Assembly (NCBI RefSeq): GCF_000813125.1
Contig: NZ_BASE01000005.1
Coordinates: 1-64,000, forward strand
DNA: 64,000 bases
Reading direction: 5' to 3'
From: Mesobacillus selenatarsenatis SF-1
Lineage (GTDB): Bacteria > Bacillota > Bacilli > Bacillales > Cytobacillaceae
Shown here: piece by piece, positions 46,664-57,420 of the stretch
Numbering within the stretch: position 1 is the stretch's first letter
Layout of the letters: every line of letters begins with the position of its first letter
The notes under the pieces: model-generated
What the model saw: the letters and a program-made list of their open reading frames with translations, nothing else
What the model was told of the DNA's origin: nothing
Databases searched by the model: none
Translations under genes and position numbers: made by a program

Positions 46664-47248
46664 TTATTTCATGAAACTTCCTAATACTGACCAGGCTTTG
46701 TCTTTCCCTTCTCCTGTTTCTGATGAGAAAAGAATGATCGTGTCGTTCGGGTCTAAATCAAGGGTTTCTTTTGTAATCTTTAAATGCTTTTGCCACTTTG
46801 ACTTTGGAATTTTATCCGCTTTAGTTGCGATAATGATGACCGGAATCTCGTAATGTTTGAGGAAATCATACATCATCACATCGTCTTTTGAAGGCGGGTG
46901 CCTCAGGTCAACGATCAGCAGCATCGCCTTCAATTGTTCGCGTGAGGTAATATAAGTTTCAATCATCTTGCCCCAGGCTTCACGTTCGGATTTTGAAACT
47001 TTAGCGTAACCGTAACCCGGAACATCTACAAAATGAAGCATTTCATTGATCAGGTAAAAATTCAAAGTCTGAGTCTTTCCTGGCTTCGAGGATGTCCTGG
47101 CAAGGCTTTTCCGGTTAAGCATTTTATTGATAAAAGAAGATTTACCAACATTCGATCGGCCAGCAAGGGCGAATTCCGGCAGATTACTTTCCGGATATTG
47201 ATTCGGCCTTACGGCACTGATCACGATTTCTGCACTATTTACTTTCAT
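46664..47248 (-). CDS. engB: Ribosome biogenesis GTPase EngB (YsxC)
   Basis: 194-aa essential GTPase in 50S assembly. G1 [10 protein letters not shown] (about 31-40), G3 [11 protein letters not shown]4 TKADK. Overlaps lonA by 4 bp, as in B. subtilis lonA-ysxC. Confidence 0.96.
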   Translation of the reverse strand: MKVNSAEIVISAVRPNQYPESNLPEFALAGRSNVGKSSFINKMLNRKSLARTSSKPGKTQTLNFYLINEMLHFVDVPGYGYAKVSKSEREAWGKMIETYITSREQLKAMLLIVDLRHPPSKDDVMMYDFLKHYEIPVIIIATKADKIPKSKWQKHLKITKETLDLDPNDTIILFSSETGEGKDKAWSVLGSFMK

Positions 47249-49572
47249 TGAGAATCACCGCTGGCGAGAGCGTGTTTCAATACTTCATCTAAATGAGAAA
47301 CTAACACAAATTCAAGCTCCTTACGTACACTTTCTGGAATATCATCAATATCTTTTTCATTATCTTTTGGACAAATAACCTTGGTTAGGCCTGCTCTGTG
47401 GGCGCTCAGAGATTTCTCTTTGAGACCGCCAATTGGCAATACGCGTCCTCTAAGCGTTATTTCTCCGGTCATTCCGACTTCCCTGCGGATCGGTTTTCCT
47501 GACAAAGCGGATACAAGTGCAGTTGCAATCGTAATACCCGCTGAAGGACCATCTTTCGGTACAGCACCCTCAGGAACATGGATATGGATATCATTCTTCT
47601 CATGAAAGTCCGGATCAATGTCCAGATCCTTTGCCTTTGAACGCACATAGCTGAAGGCAGCCTGGGCAGATTCCTTCATGACATCCCCAAGCTTACCAGT
47701 AAGGACGAGCTTGCCTTTTCCCGGTGACAGGGAAACTTCAATTTGGAGGGTATCGCCACCGACTGTTGTATAAGCGAGACCAGTGGCAACGCCTATCTGG
47801 TCTTCCAACTCAGCCTGCCCATACCTGAACTTAGTCTTTCCAAGGAAGTCCTCGACGTTCTTATCACTAACGATTACACGTTTTTTCTCTCCAGAAACAA
47901 CGATTTTCGCTGTTTTCCTGCAGATGGATGCAAGCTGCCTCTCGAGGGAGCGCACACCAGATTCCCGTGTATAATAACGAATTACCTTCGTAATCGCTTC
48001 ATCCTTCATCTGAAGCTGTGATTTTGACAGACCATGGTCCTTGATTTGTCTTGGAAGGAGATGGTCCTTGGCAATGTGCAGCTTTTCCTGCTCAGTATAG
48101 CCTGCAATATTGATGATTTCCATTCTGTCGAGCAACGGGCCAGGTACAGTTGAAAGATTATTGGCTGTAGCGATGAACATTACTTTTGAAAGGTCATATG
48201 GCTCTTCAATGTAATGATCGCTGAAATTATGGTTTTGTTCGGGATCGAGCACCTCTAGCATCGCAGAAGAAGGATCTCCGCGGAAATCATTTGACATTTT
48301 ATCGATCTCATCAAGTAGGAAAACAGGGTTAATCGTTCCTGCCTTTTTCATCCCCTGGATGACTCTTCCCGGCATAGCACCGACATAAGTCCTTCTGTGG
48401 CCGCGAATTTCTGACTCATCACGGACACCGCCTAAAGACACCCTTACAAAGTTACGGTTCAGGGATTTAGCGATCGACCTGGCCAAGCTCGTTTTACCGA
48501 CTCCCGGAGGTCCAGCCAGACACAGGATTGGTCCTTTTAATGAGTTCGTAAGCTTCTGGACCGCAAGATACTCAAGAACTCTTTCCTTAACTTTTTCCAG
48601 TCCGTAATGGTCCTTATCAAGGATCTTTTCGGCTTTGCTGATATCAAGATCATCCTCTGTCGACTTTGACCACGGCAAAGCAACAAGCCATTCAATATAA
48701 TTCCGGATCACTGCGCTTTCTGCAGAAGTAGTCGGCACTTTCTCGTAACGGTCGAGTTCCTTCAAAGCAGTTTCCTTCACATTTTCAGGCATTCCAGCAA
48801 GCTCGATTTTTTCAGTAAGCTCAGCAATTTCTCCTGTCTTTCCTTCCTTCTCTCCAAGCTCCTTCTGGATGGCCTTCATCTGTTCACGCAAATAATATTC
48901 TTTCTGAGTTCGCTCCATGGAACGCTTTACACGCTGTCCGATCTTTTTCTCGAGGCCCAGCACTTCTTTTTCATTATGGATGATTTCAATTACACGATTC
49001 ATCCGGTCTTTGATGTCAATCGTCTCGAGAATTTCCTGCTTCTCTTTAAGCTTTAGCGGTAGATGGGAAGCGATGATATCAGCCATCCTGCCCGGCTCTT
49101 CAATATCAGAAACAGATGCATACGTTTCCGCAGAAATTTTCTTGGACATTTTTATGTATTGTTCGAAATACTCAAGCATTGTCCTCATTAATGCTTCATC
49201 TTCGACATCCTTTGATTCATCATCTTCAAAGGTTCTTACTTTACAGGAATAATGGTCATTCTCATCAAAAAGTTCAATGATTTCAGCTCTGGACAATCCT
49301 TCAACCAACACGCGGATCGTTCCGTTCGGAAGCTTCAGCATTTGTTTGACGCGAGTCAAAGTACCCATCTGGTACAAATCCTCCTCGCCTGGTTCATCTA
49401 TGGATATATCCTTTTGGGTTGTAAGATAGATTAAATGGTCATCCACCATTGCCTTCTCCAATGCCTGTACCGATTTTTCTCGTCCTACATCCAAATGCAG
49501 AACCATCGTCGGGTACACAAGCAAACCGCGCAGCGGCAGAAGTGGGACAGTGTGCTCATTCTTATTCGCCAT
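47245..49572 (-). CDS. lonA: ATP-dependent protease LonA
   Basis: 775 aa. N-terminal substrate domain (1-200; [12 protein letters not shown]), AAA+ domain with [11 protein letters not shown] (about 354-364) and DEIDKM, and a serine-lysine protease domain with [13 protein letters not shown] (Ser) and [14 protein letters not shown] (Lys). Degrades misfolded and regulatory proteins in the cytosol. A normal RBS (TTGGAGGTGCA) precedes the ATG. Confidence 0.97.
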   Translation of the reverse strand: MANKNEHTVPLLPLRGLLVYPTMVLHLDVGREKSVQALEKAMVDDHLIYLTTQKDISIDEPGEEDLYQMGTLTRVKQMLKLPNGTIRVLVEGLSRAEIIELFDENDHYSCKVRTFEDDESKDVEDEALMRTMLEYFEQYIKMSKKISAETYASVSDIEEPGRMADIIASHLPLKLKEKQEILETIDIKDRMNRVIEIIHNEKEVLGLEKKIGQRVKRSMERTQKEYYLREQMKAIQKELGEKEGKTGEIAELTEKIELAGMPENVKETALKELDRYEKVPTTSAESAVIRNYIEWLVALPWSKSTEDDLDISKAEKILDKDHYGLEKVKERVLEYLAVQKLTNSLKGPILCLAGPPGVGKTSLARSIAKSLNRNFVRVSLGGVRDESEIRGHRRTYVGAMPGRVIQGMKKAGTINPVFLLDEIDKMSNDFRGDPSSAMLEVLDPEQNHNFSDHYIEEPYDLSKVMFIATANNLSTVPGPLLDRMEIINIAGYTEQEKLHIAKDHLLPRQIKDHGLSKSQLQMKDEAITKVIRYYTRESGVRSLERQLASICRKTAKIVVSGEKKRVIVSDKNVEDFLGKTKFRYGQAELEDQIGVATGLAYTTVGGDTLQIEVSLSPGKGKLVLTGKLGDVMKESAQAAFSYVRSKAKDLDIDPDFHEKNDIHIHVPEGAVPKDGPSAGITIATALVSALSGKPIRREVGMTGEITLRGRVLPIGGLKEKSLSAHRAGLTKVICPKDNEKDIDDIPESVRKELEFVLVSHLDEVLKHALASGDSQ

Positions 49573-49889
49573 GACATTGCACCTCCAACATGCATTGTAT
49601 CAAACCATAAGTATAATAATACTTTGTTGTTCAATTCTATCGTATTTATTTTCAAGTGTCTAATAACAAGAGCAGTTAGCACCGTTTTGCCTCATTGATT
49701 AGTATCCTGATATTCATGTGAAAATATGTCCACATCTGAAGTTACTTTCAAAACCAAACATAAGCTTTTTTTTTGGGAAAATAGCAATTTCAGCCCGGGT
49801 ACCTTCAATACACCCTCTTTCCTTTTTTAGGGAAAAATAAACCCCTTTTACTGTTTGGTTAACTTTAGGTGAAACAGCAGCAAAACAGC
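49573..49889. other. Intergenic region between lonB and lonA
   Basis: 317 bases, A/T-rich, holding the lonA 5' region and the lonB terminator at its upper end. I see no clean sigma-A box, CIRCE or CtsR site. An open frame at 49714-49926 runs over the terminator and lacks an RBS. Confidence 0.5.
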
Positions 49890-49918
49890 GTAAAAAAAGA
49901 ACGCCGGCAAGCGTTCTC
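49890..49918 (-). terminator. Terminator of lonB
   Basis: GAACGC and GCGTTC pair around TTGCCG. The - strand then reads TTTTTTTACG. Confidence 0.85.
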
Positions 49919-49927
49919 TTTATCATT

Positions 49928-51595
49928 CTAGCTCGTCTCTTTTGCCGTTAAGTCACTGGCAGCCTTGATGATTTGCTCCCTCGGATGATCTTTTTCAAGA
50001 GCAATTTCAAACACTTCATTCAGGTGTGTGACTGGAATGATTTCTATATCTGTGATTTCATTAAGGATGGTCTGCACATTTTCCTGCGGAATGATTACCT
50101 TTTTGGCACCTGCTTTTTTCGCTGCCTTCACTTTTGGATAGACACCGCCAATCGGCTTTACATTCCCATGGATGCTAATTTCTCCTGTCATTGCAACTGT
50201 ATGGTCCATCGGGATTTTATAGATTGCTGAATAAATTCCCGTTGCCATTGCGATTCCGGCAGATGGACCATCGATTGGGGTACCGCCTGGGAAGTTGACA
50301 TGGATGTCGAATTCATCAGCTGGAACACCCATCGATCTTAGAACAGTGATGACATTTTCAATTGAACCTCTTGCCATGCTCTTTCTGCGTATGGATTTTC
50401 CCTGTCCGCCGATGCTTTCTTCATCGACGATGCCAGTGATATTGATTGAGCCTTTATCCTTTGCTTTAATTACAGTAACTTCGATTTCAAGAAGCGCACC
50501 CGTATTGGGCCCATACACAGCCAATCCATTGACAAGACCGATTGCTGACTTTTCATTGATCCTTCTTTCCATCCTTGGTGTGAGCTGGCTCGAATGGACT
50601 ACCCATTCAATTTCCTCTTCTTTAATGTAGGTTCGTTCGTCAGTAATTGCCAATCCTGCAGCTATCTGCACCATATTAACGGCTTCACGTCCATTTCGTG
50701 CATAATTTGACAAGATTTCAATCGCTTTTTCACTCATATTCAGTTCTACTTTTTCAGCTGCATTCCTTGCTACTTCAGAAATTTCCTCCTGTGATAGCTC
50801 ACGGAAAAACACTTCCATGCATCTCGATCTGATTGCCGGAGGGATCTCGCTTGGAGTTCTCGTCGTCGCGCCTACAAGGCGGAAGTCTGCCGGGAGCCCA
50901 TTTTTGAAGATGTCGTGGATATGGCTTGGGATTTGCGTATTTTCCTCATTATAATACGCACTCTCTAAAAATACTTTCCTGTCTTCCAGTACTTTTAAAA
51001 GCTTGTTCATCTGGATTGGGTGCAGCTCACCAATTTCATCAATGAATAAAACTCCTCCATGTGCATTGGTCACAGCACCCTGTTTCGGCTGAGGAATGCC
51101 GGCCTGTCCCATTGCACCTGCCCCTTGATAAATCGGATCATGAACGGAACCGATCAATGGGTCAGCAATTCCTCGCTCATCAAACCTGGCCGTTGTAGCA
51201 TCCAGCTCAACAAATACTGAAGATTTTTTGAAGGGGGATTTTTGGTTTTGCTTCGCTTCTTCTAATACGAGCCTTGCCGCGGCAGTTTTTCCTACTCCCG
51301 GTGGCCCATAAATGATGACATGCTGCGGATTGGGTCCACATAACGCTGCTTTAAGTGCCTTGATTCCATCTTCCTGTCCGACAATATCCTTGAAGCTGGA
51401 TGGCCTGACTTTTTCGGCAAGCGGTTCACTCAGGGAGACCGATCTCATCTTTCTTAACTGTTCCATTTCCTTTCGGGATTCCCGATCAATTGATACTTTT
51501 TGCGTCCGCTGATTCCTGAGTAAATTCCAGAAATACAGCCCGATGATGATTCCGAAAAACAGCTGTATAAACAAGGCGATTCCTGTCCAACTCAA
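49928..51595 (-). CDS. lonB: Sporulation-associated ATP-dependent protease LonB
   Basis: 555 aa. An N-terminal membrane segment (about 5-25, LFIQLFFGIIIGLYFW) replaces the LonA substrate domain. AAA+ with [11 protein letters not shown] and FIDEIGE, then a Lon protease domain with DGPSAGIAMATG (Ser) and the Lys in YPKVKAAKKAG. In B. subtilis it is expressed in the forespore under sigma-F and localises to the membrane. Upstream is the 52-bp array C. Confidence 0.94.
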   Translation of the reverse strand: MSWTGIALFIQLFFGIIIGLYFWNLLRNQRTQKVSIDRESRKEMEQLRKMRSVSLSEPLAEKVRPSSFKDIVGQEDGIKALKAALCGPNPQHVIIYGPPGVGKTAAARLVLEEAKQNQKSPFKKSSVFVELDATTARFDERGIADPLIGSVHDPIYQGAGAMGQAGIPQPKQGAVTNAHGGVLFIDEIGELHPIQMNKLLKVLEDRKVFLESAYYNEENTQIPSHIHDIFKNGLPADFRLVGATTRTPSEIPPAIRSRCMEVFFRELSQEEISEVARNAAEKVELNMSEKAIEILSNYARNGREAVNMVQIAAGLAITDERTYIKEEEIEWVVHSSQLTPRMERRINEKSAIGLVNGLAVYGPNTGALLEIEVTVIKAKDKGSINITGIVDEESIGGQGKSIRRKSMARGSIENVITVLRSMGVPADEFDIHVNFPGGTPIDGPSAGIAMATGIYSAIYKIPMDHTVAMTGEISIHGNVKPIGGVYPKVKAAKKAGAKKVIIPQENVQTILNEITDIEIIPVTHLNEVFEIALEKDHPREQIIKAASDLTAKETS

Positions 51596-51760
51596 TTTAC
51601 ATTCCCTCCCGTAAGTTGATACTATTGGCTTTAACCTAGTATCTCCCTGAGAGTGTTGGAATAAACAATATTTTCAAGTGAATTTTTCCACCCGGAGAGA
51701 CCTTAGTATGGCAGGATTAAAGAGTGTTTCGTCAAAATGAATATAGCATTTTCTGGTTCT

Positions 51761-52008
51761 GACAGCTTTTCTTCTTTTACCGGTGAACCTGTCTGAAGTT
51801 GCCCTTACTTCTGACAGCTTTTCCTCTAACAACACCAAACCTGTCCGAAGTTGCCCTTACTTCTGGCAGCTTTTCCTCTTTCAACACCAAACCTGTCCGA
51901 AGTTGCCCTTACTTCTGACAGCTTTTCCTCTTCCAACACCAAACCTGTCCGAAGTTGCCCTTACTTTTGACAGGTTCCCCGTATAGCACAAAACCCTCTG
52001 AAGTTAGA
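51761..52008 (+). repeat. 52-bp tandem repeat array C (4 full units plus a partial)
   Basis: GACAGCTTTTCCTCTT-type units start at 51761, 51813, 51865, 51917 and 51969, a period of exactly 52. Units 2 to 4 are almost identical, while unit 1 and the partial fifth are more divergent. The rest of the lonB-clpX gap (51596-52083) shows no gene apart from the clpX terminator. Confidence 0.9.
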
Positions 52009-52044
52009 TAGGAATATTGATTACAAAGAGAGAGCGGTTAAACT

Positions 52045-52073
52045 AAAAAAATACCCGGTGAATAATCACCGGG
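52045..52073 (-). terminator. Terminator of clpX
   Basis: CCCGGTG (52054-52060) pairs with CACCGGG (52067-52073). The - strand continues TATTTTTTTAG. Confidence 0.9.
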
Positions 52074-52083
52074 ATTTTGTGTA

Positions 52084-53346
52084 TTATGCTGAATTTCTTT
52101 CGTCTTTAAGGACTGTTCCGTCCTCTAGCACTAGCTTTGGCGGCATGTTGTTTTCGACTGTTTCCTTTGTGATGATACACTTTACGATATCTTCACGGGA
52201 TGGAAGGTCGAACATGACATCCAACATGATGCCTTCGATGATTGAACGAAGTCCGCGGGCACCTGTCTTGCGTTCAATTGCCTTTTTGGCAATTTCAATG
52301 AGTGCACCGTCTTCAAATTCAAGCTCGACGTCATCTAGGTTTAGCATTTTTTGATACTGTTTTACAAGAGCGTTCTTCGGTTTTGTCAAGATTTCGACTA
52401 GCGCTTCTTCATCAAGCGGAGTCAGGCTGGCAATTACCGGAAGACGGCCGATGAATTCAGGGATTAACCCGAATTTAAGTAAATCTTCAGGTAGGACTTT
52501 TGACAACAATTCCTTCTTGTCTAAGTCTTCCTCTTTCTTTTCAGAGCCAAAGCCGATTACTTTCTGGCCGAGGCGACGCTTAATGATTTGCTCAATACCG
52601 TCGAATGCTCCGCCGCAAATGAACAGGATATTCGTCGTATCGATCTGGATGAATTCTTGGTGCGGATGCTTTCGTCCACCTTGTGGCGGTACACTTGCAA
52701 CTGTTCCTTCAAGAATTTTCAGGAGCGCCTGCTGCACACCTTCACCGGAAACATCTCTAGTAATAGAAGGGTTTTCGGATTTTCTAGCGATCTTATCGAT
52801 TTCATCGATATAAATGATTCCTTTTTCAGCCTTTTCTACATCGTAATCAGCTGATTGGATCAATTTCAAAAGGATGTTTTCAACATCTTCACCAACATAA
52901 CCTGCTTCAGTCAGTGATGTTGCATCCGCGATTGCGAAAGGAACATTGAGAATACGGGCTAATGTTTGAGCAAGCAAAGTTTTACCGCTCCCTGTAGGCC
53001 CGATCATCGCAATATTACTTTTTGATAGTTCAACATCATCAATCTTGCTGTTTGAGTTGATACGCTTATAGTGATTGTAAACGGCTACAGATAAGTTCTT
53101 CTTAGCCTGGTCCTGACCAATTACATACTCATTAAGAATATCGCGGATTTCCAGTGGTTTAGGAACATCCTTAAACTCAACTTCTTCTTCAGTGCCAAGT
53201 TCTTCTTCAACGATTTCTGTGCATAATTCAATACACTCGTCACAGATATAGACGCCTGGCCCTGCTACCAATTTGCGGACTTGATCCTGCGTCTTGCCGC
53301 AGAAAGAACATTTAAGCTGTCCTTTTTCATCATTAAATTTGAACAA
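52084..53346 (-). CDS. clpX: ATP-dependent Clp protease ATP-binding subunit ClpX
   Basis: 420-aa unfoldase that feeds ClpP. The N-terminal zinc-binding domain has CSFCGKTQ and CDEC (four Cys). AAA+ module: [12 protein letters not shown] (Walker A), [10 protein letters not shown] (Walker B). The ClpP-binding IGF loop reads VIGFG. I chose TTG at 53344-53346 (ttg ttc aaa ttt = MFKF) behind GGGGTG, matching the conserved start. Located between tig and lonB as in B. subtilis. Confidence 0.97.
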   Translation of the reverse strand: MFKFNDEKGQLKCSFCGKTQDQVRKLVAGPGVYICDECIELCTEIVEEELGTEEEVEFKDVPKPLEIRDILNEYVIGQDQAKKNLSVAVYNHYKRINSNSKIDDVELSKSNIAMIGPTGSGKTLLAQTLARILNVPFAIADATSLTEAGYVGEDVENILLKLIQSADYDVEKAEKGIIYIDEIDKIARKSENPSITRDVSGEGVQQALLKILEGTVASVPPQGGRKHPHQEFIQIDTTNILFICGGAFDGIEQIIKRRLGQKVIGFGSEKKEEDLDKKELLSKVLPEDLLKFGLIPEFIGRLPVIASLTPLDEEALVEILTKPKNALVKQYQKMLNLDDVELEFEDGALIEIAKKAIERKTGARGLRSIIEGIMLDVMFDLPSREDIVKCIITKETVENNMPPKLVLEDGTVLKDERNSA

Positions 53347-53624
53347 TGCCTTCACCCCTTGAGAACTTCTAAACATATATAAAGCTGCGATTCATAAGCA
53401 AACGATAAGTTAAGTAACAGTTTTTTCTGCTGCTTTCGAGCAGGTATGTATTGCATTGTATCACATTTTGCCAGGTGACAGGAAATGATAACCCTCAGCC
53501 ATTTCAGTTTCGCGCTTATGAATCGAAAAAATATGTACTAATTCATCTTTTCCATAAATCAAGCCGTTAAATCGACTTATATGAAATTGCTAAAAAAATT
53601 ATGTATGTATATTGGTGTTAATTG
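53347..53624. other. Intergenic region upstream of clpX
   Basis: 278 A/T-rich bases with the clpX 5' region. I see no RNA gene or further repeat. Confidence 0.4.
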
Positions 53625-53657
53625 TAGAAAACAAGGCACGATTTACTCGCGCCTTGT
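53625..53657 (-). terminator. Terminator downstream of tig
   Basis: ACAAGGC (53631-53637) pairs with GCCTTGT (53651-53657). The - strand continues TTTTCTAC. It is separated from the tig stop codon by the inserted element at 53695-53940. Confidence 0.75.
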
Positions 53658-53694
53658 CTCTATATTATATACTAAGTATAAAATTCACTTTGAG

Positions 53695-53940
53695 AAATGT
53701 CTAGCTGCGGCTCCTAACTCCTCGAGACGCTTGTCTAGTGTTGCCTCCTAGAAACTCCGAAACTTCAACTCCGCCGGCAGAAGCAAAAAGCGCTTCTTTG
53801 TCGGAGTCTCCAGTTTCTGCGTTCCTGGACAGTCGGCTATACTTTTCTATTTCGGTCCTGCCAATGAAGTCAAAGAACGACTTCACTGGCAGGCCCTCCA
53901 GCGCTTGTCGGAGTTAAGCAGTCGCCTCCGCTTTTCTCTT
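53695..53940 (-). repeat. Long GCGC-type palindromic element directly after tig
   Basis: Read on the - strand it starts AGAGAAAAGCGGAGGCGACT, contains CCGACAAGCGCTGGAGGGCC and the hairpin CAGTGAAGTC/GACTTCATTG, and ends CTAGACATTT. This is the same plan as 35361-35484 but with about 100 extra bases between the hairpin and the right end; the extra part has GGAGACTCCGAC and GTCGGAGTCTCC-like palindromes. It begins a base after the tig stop codon. Confidence 0.8.
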
Positions 53941-53941
53941 A

Positions 53942-55231
53942 TTATGCAACAGTCTTACTGTTTTCTACAAGGAAATCAACTGCTTTTTTCAATTGAAGGT
54001 CGCCTTTGATTCCGTCAAGGCTTCCGCCTAGTGCTGCTTGGATTTGGTCAGCAGTCATATTGTACATTTCAGACATCTTTTGAAGCTCTGCACTTACTTC
54101 TTCATCAGTAACTTCGATGTTTTCAGCTTTTGCGATTGCTTCAAGAGTAAGGTTCACACGTACGCGTGTAGCAGCTTCTTCTTTCATTTGTTCGCGAAGA
54201 GCAGCTTCGTCTTGACCTGAGAACTGGTAGTATAGGTCAAGGTTCATGCCTTGCATTTGCAAGCGTTGTTCGAACTCATTTACCATGCGGTCGATTTCAG
54301 TGTCGATCATGGATTCAGGAACTTCGATTTCAGCGTTAGCTGCTGCTTTTTCTACAACAGTGTCACGTTCGAAGTGTTCTTTTTGGTGTGCTTTGTCATG
54401 AGCAAGACGATCTTTGATCTTTGTCTTAAGCTCTTCTAAAGTTTCAACTTCTTCATCAGCATCTTTAGCGAACTCATCATCTAGAGCTGGAAGTTCTTTT
54501 CCTTTGATTTCGTGAACTTTCACTTTGAAAGTTGCAGGCTTACCAGCAAGTTCAGCTGCATGGTACTCTTCAGGGAAAGTAACCTCTACATCTTTTTCTT
54601 CGCCAGTAGCTAATCCAACTAGCTGTTCTTCAAAGCCTGGGATGAAAGAACCTGAACCAAGTTCAAGTGCGTAGTTTTCAGCTTTGCCGCCTTCGAAAGC
54701 TTCGCCATCAACGAATCCTTCGAAATCGATGACAACACTGTCGCCATTTTCAGCAGTGCCTTCTTCTTTAACAACAAGCTCAGCCTGCTTTTCCTGCATT
54801 GCTTTCAATTCGTTTTCTACTTCTTCATCTGATACGTTTGTGTCGAATGCTTCTACTTCAAGTCCTTTGTACTCGCCAAGCTTCACTTCAGGCTTAACTG
54901 TTACAGTTGCCTTGATGATCAAGCTCTTGCCCTTTTCGATTTGTTCTACATCGATTTCCGGGCGGTCAACTGGTTCGATTCCAGTTTCTTCGATTGCATT
55001 TGCATATGCTTCTGGAAGAAGGATATCAATTGCATCCTGATATAAAGACTCTACGCCGAAACGCTTTTCGAACATTTGGCGAGGCATTTTTCCTTTACGG
55101 AATCCTGGTACGTTAATTTGCTTAACGACTTTCTTGAATGCAGCGTCAAGACCTTGGTTGACCTTTTCTGCATCTAATTCAATTGTTAGAACCGTTTGGT
55201 TCCCTTCTCTTTTTTCTACCTTTGCAGACAT
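53942..55231 (-). CDS. tig: Trigger factor
   Basis: Ribosome-associated chaperone and peptidyl-prolyl isomerase (429 aa). The ribosome-binding loop is [17 protein letters not shown] (about 44-60). The FKBP-type PPIase domain is at about 160-245 ([17 protein letters not shown]). The C-terminal chaperone arms follow. ATG after GTTGGAGGGA. It is upstream of clpX as in B. subtilis. Confidence 0.97.
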   Translation of the reverse strand: MSAKVEKREGNQTVLTIELDAEKVNQGLDAAFKKVVKQINVPGFRKGKMPRQMFEKRFGVESLYQDAIDILLPEAYANAIEETGIEPVDRPEIDVEQIEKGKSLIIKATVTVKPEVKLGEYKGLEVEAFDTNVSDEEVENELKAMQEKQAELVVKEEGTAENGDSVVIDFEGFVDGEAFEGGKAENYALELGSGSFIPGFEEQLVGLATGEEKDVEVTFPEEYHAAELAGKPATFKVKVHEIKGKELPALDDEFAKDADEEVETLEELKTKIKDRLAHDKAHQKEHFERDTVVEKAAANAEIEVPESMIDTEIDRMVNEFEQRLQMQGMNLDLYYQFSGQDEAALREQMKEEAATRVRVNLTLEAIAKAENIEVTDEEVSAELQKMSEMYNMTADQIQAALGGSLDGIKGDLQLKKAVDFLVENSKTVA

Positions 55232-55388
55232 ACAGTTCCCTCCAACAATTATCTATTGTCATTTTCATTCGACGATGAATACCCTTGTTTACCAAGCAAT
55301 ATTCCAGATTAAATGTAAAATAGAATGATTTTTACATAATACAACCACTACATTATAACACAGGTTTATTTCGTTTCAACAGCTTGAA

Positions 55389-56411
55389 CTATATTATCGG
55401 GTAAGAAATTTCTTCTAGCTTCCGGATAAAGTCCAGAACCTGTTCTGTCTCCTCAACCTGGCTGTCGTATATTCCAGCAAATGACTCTAGTTGATCTTCA
55501 AATCCATAATACTCATTAGCGATGAAATGGCAGGCAGCAGCCCAGGCCGAAACCTGCCCGATTGGCAGTTTAAATGGGTAGATCAGAAAGAAATAACGCT
55601 CGACCAACCTTTGGACGTTTTCGAATAAGACAGGATCGTCACTTTCAATCTCATCGCTTAATAGTTTGATCACACCACTGTTCTCAATAAAATCCCTCAG
55701 CTCCGGTAAATTTGCAGGATTGAACGATTCTGTCCAGCCAAATTTGAATACATGTAATTCTTCAGCATACTCTTGTTCTTTCAATATATTAAGCAGCATT
55801 GTTTTTAAGAAAGGATGGCCATCTTCTGACGCGACATACTCCATTATTTTTTTTATATAAGGTCTTATATTTACCTTAGCGAGGCCCGCAGCAACCATCA
55901 CCTGGTCATTGGGGTTCTTATAGTCAAACAGATTAAGCTCATCCTCTTCAGGTTCCTCTTCAAACCTCTCAATGGGCCCGACTTCTGTTTCGCCATTAAG
56001 CATCTTCCTGGCAAATTCAAGCATGGTGATGAAATGCTCATGCTTGTCTGCTGGAATTTCCCGTTCTTCCAAAAGAGCTTCGATAGTCGTGACGACTTCA
56101 TTATATTCATTCAACTGGACAAGAATCATTAAATACATGTCAATCACTTGTATGTAATCACCCAGCCCGCTCCGCAGCATCTCTGCCACGAGTTCCTTCG
56201 CCTGATTGGTATTGCCTGCCTCATAATTAGCAAGCACAAGGCCAACGTATACATCACTATTCTCAGGGTCATGTTCCAATGCCTGCTCGAGAAATTGAAT
56301 CGCATCCCTGTACTTTTGCTGTTTCAAATAATCCAGGCCCTTTTCCAACAGACGCTTTTCCAGACCGGGAAACAGGACCACTTTATCCTTTTTTGATTCC
56401 CGTTTATCCAT
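55389..56411 (-). CDS. TPR-repeat protein YsoA
   Basis: 340 aa. TPR-like helical repeats at about 20-110 (YLKQQKYRDAIQFLEQALEHDPENSDVYVG is the clearest region) are followed by an uncharacterised C-terminal half. Corresponds by position to B. subtilis ysoA between tig and leuD. ATG 56409-56411 follows AAGGCGGT. Function unknown; TPRs suggest protein binding. Confidence 0.82.
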   Translation of the reverse strand: MDKRESKKDKVVLFPGLEKRLLEKGLDYLKQQKYRDAIQFLEQALEHDPENSDVYVGLVLANYEAGNTNQAKELVAEMLRSGLGDYIQVIDMYLMILVQLNEYNEVVTTIEALLEEREIPADKHEHFITMLEFARKMLNGETEVGPIERFEEEPEEDELNLFDYKNPNDQVMVAAGLAKVNIRPYIKKIMEYVASEDGHPFLKTMLLNILKEQEYAEELHVFKFGWTESFNPANLPELRDFIENSGVIKLLSDEIESDDPVLFENVQRLVERYFFLIYPFKLPIGQVSAWAAACHFIANEYYGFEDQLESFAGIYDSQVEETEQVLDFIRKLEEISYPII

Positions 56412-56497
56412 AAACATACCGCCTTACTTTTTCTATTGATTTCCGTTGAATGCACTTCGTGAGTTCAGCTTTTTTAGAAAGTTTAGCACGAATCCCT

Positions 56498-56535
56498 GAA
56501 AAAACAAAAAGATTCACAAGCAGTGCCTGTGAATC
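56498..56535 (-). terminator. Terminator of the ilv-leu operon
   Basis: GATTCACA (56511-56518) pairs with TGTGAATC (56528-56535). The - strand continues TTTTTGTTTTTTC. Confidence 0.9.
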
Positions 56536-56553
56536 AATCATATTTTTTTAAAA

Positions 56554-57150
56554 TTAGATTATTTTTTCTAAATGCTTTCCTTCAAATACTTTGATACTTC
56601 CTTCGAGCTGAAGGGTTAGTTCGATCTCATCCCAGCCATTGAGGAGCATATTATACCAATATGGAGTGATATCAAATTTGGCCTCGAATCCCTGGTCGTC
56701 ATAAACTCTCTTCTCTTCTAGTGAAACGGTCAGTTCATATTCCTGCCCGCTTGCTTTCTTAAGCAAATATGAAACGTCTTTTTCTAGCAGAACAACCGGA
56801 AGGATTCCGTTTTTCAGACAATTCTGTTTAAAAATATCAGCAAATGACGGGGCGATTAAAACCTTGAACCCATAATCCAACAAAGCCCATGGCGCGTGCT
56901 CCCTGGATGAACCGCAGCCGAAATTTTCATTCGCTATTAAAATACTTGCCCCCTCGTTATCCGGGTCGTTGAGCTCAAAGTCGTCATTCAGCTCTCCGTT
57001 TGGTTTATAGCGCCAGTCGTAAAACAAGTACTGCCCAAAACCTGTTTTTTCGATTCTTTTCAGGAATTGCTTTGGAATGATCTGATCTGTGTCAACATTT
57101 GTCCGGTCCAAGGCAGCGACTTTTCCCTTCATTTCTGTAAAACTAGACAT
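56554..57150 (-). CDS. leuD: 3-isopropylmalate dehydratase small subunit
   Basis: 198 aa; with LeuC isomerises 2- to 3-isopropylmalate. It has NVDTDQIIPKQFL, the swivel-domain motif NFGCGSSREHAPW and YDDQGFEA. ATG 57148-57150 follows AAAGGAG. Unusually it is 286 bp from leuC, with a hairpin and 21-bp repeats between. Confidence 0.96.
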   Translation of the reverse strand: MSSFTEMKGKVAALDRTNVDTDQIIPKQFLKRIEKTGFGQYLFYDWRYKPNGELNDDFELNDPDNEGASILIANENFGCGSSREHAPWALLDYGFKVLIAPSFADIFKQNCLKNGILPVVLLEKDVSYLLKKASGQEYELTVSLEEKRVYDDQGFEAKFDITPYWYNMLLNGWDEIELTLQLEGSIKVFEGKHLEKII

Positions 57151-57252
57151 TTCAGGCTCCTTTCCTCGAAAAATATATTTTTGTAAAACTAAATTCAGCA
57201 GAATGGTAGTTATATAATTCCCCCCCAAAGCAAACTCTGCTTTTAGGTAGTG

Positions 57253-57286
57253 AAATGACCCGAAATATACCGGTTTCGGGTCATTT
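57253..57286. other. Perfect 13-bp palindromic hairpin in the leuC-leuD gap
   Basis: AAATGACCCGAAA and TTTCGGGTCATTT flank an 8-base loop. On the - strand no long T run follows the stem, so it could be a partial terminator or an mRNA-processing or stability element that changes the LeuC:LeuD ratio. Confidence 0.6.
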
Positions 57287-57336
57287 TTGCAGCTATATTT
57301 CTTGCTGGAAAAATTCTTCTCTTTCTCAACGAGGAT

Positions 57337-57420
57337 ATTTGCACGTAAAAACGGATAATTGCACCATTCATACGATTAATTGAACCAGAAGCTTAATTAA
57401 TTGCACCTTCGTCATATATT
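57337..57420. repeat. Four 21-bp degenerate tandem repeats upstream of leuD
   Basis: Units start at 57337, 57358, 57379 and 57400, each exactly 21 bp. Consensus ATTGCACC followed by a variable part and ending ATTA or similar. One unit has GAACC instead of GCACC. Located in the leuC-leuD gap, immediately after the leuC stop codon in the direction of transcription. Confidence 0.65.

Noticed and set aside
49714-49926. 70-aa open frame between lonA and lonB
   Set aside because: It starts within the lonB terminator hairpin region and has no RBS or recognisable features.
51783-51986. 67-aa repetitive peptide frame in array C
   Set aside because: The period of 52 shifts the frame every unit and the array lacks start signals; composition reflects the DNA repeat.
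53701-53886. 61-aa open frame after tig
   Set aside because: Lies entirely inside a palindromic repeat element.
57253-57286. Full terminator between leuC and leuD
   Set aside because: Strong stem but the transcribed (-) strand lacks a T run after it; listed only as a hairpin.
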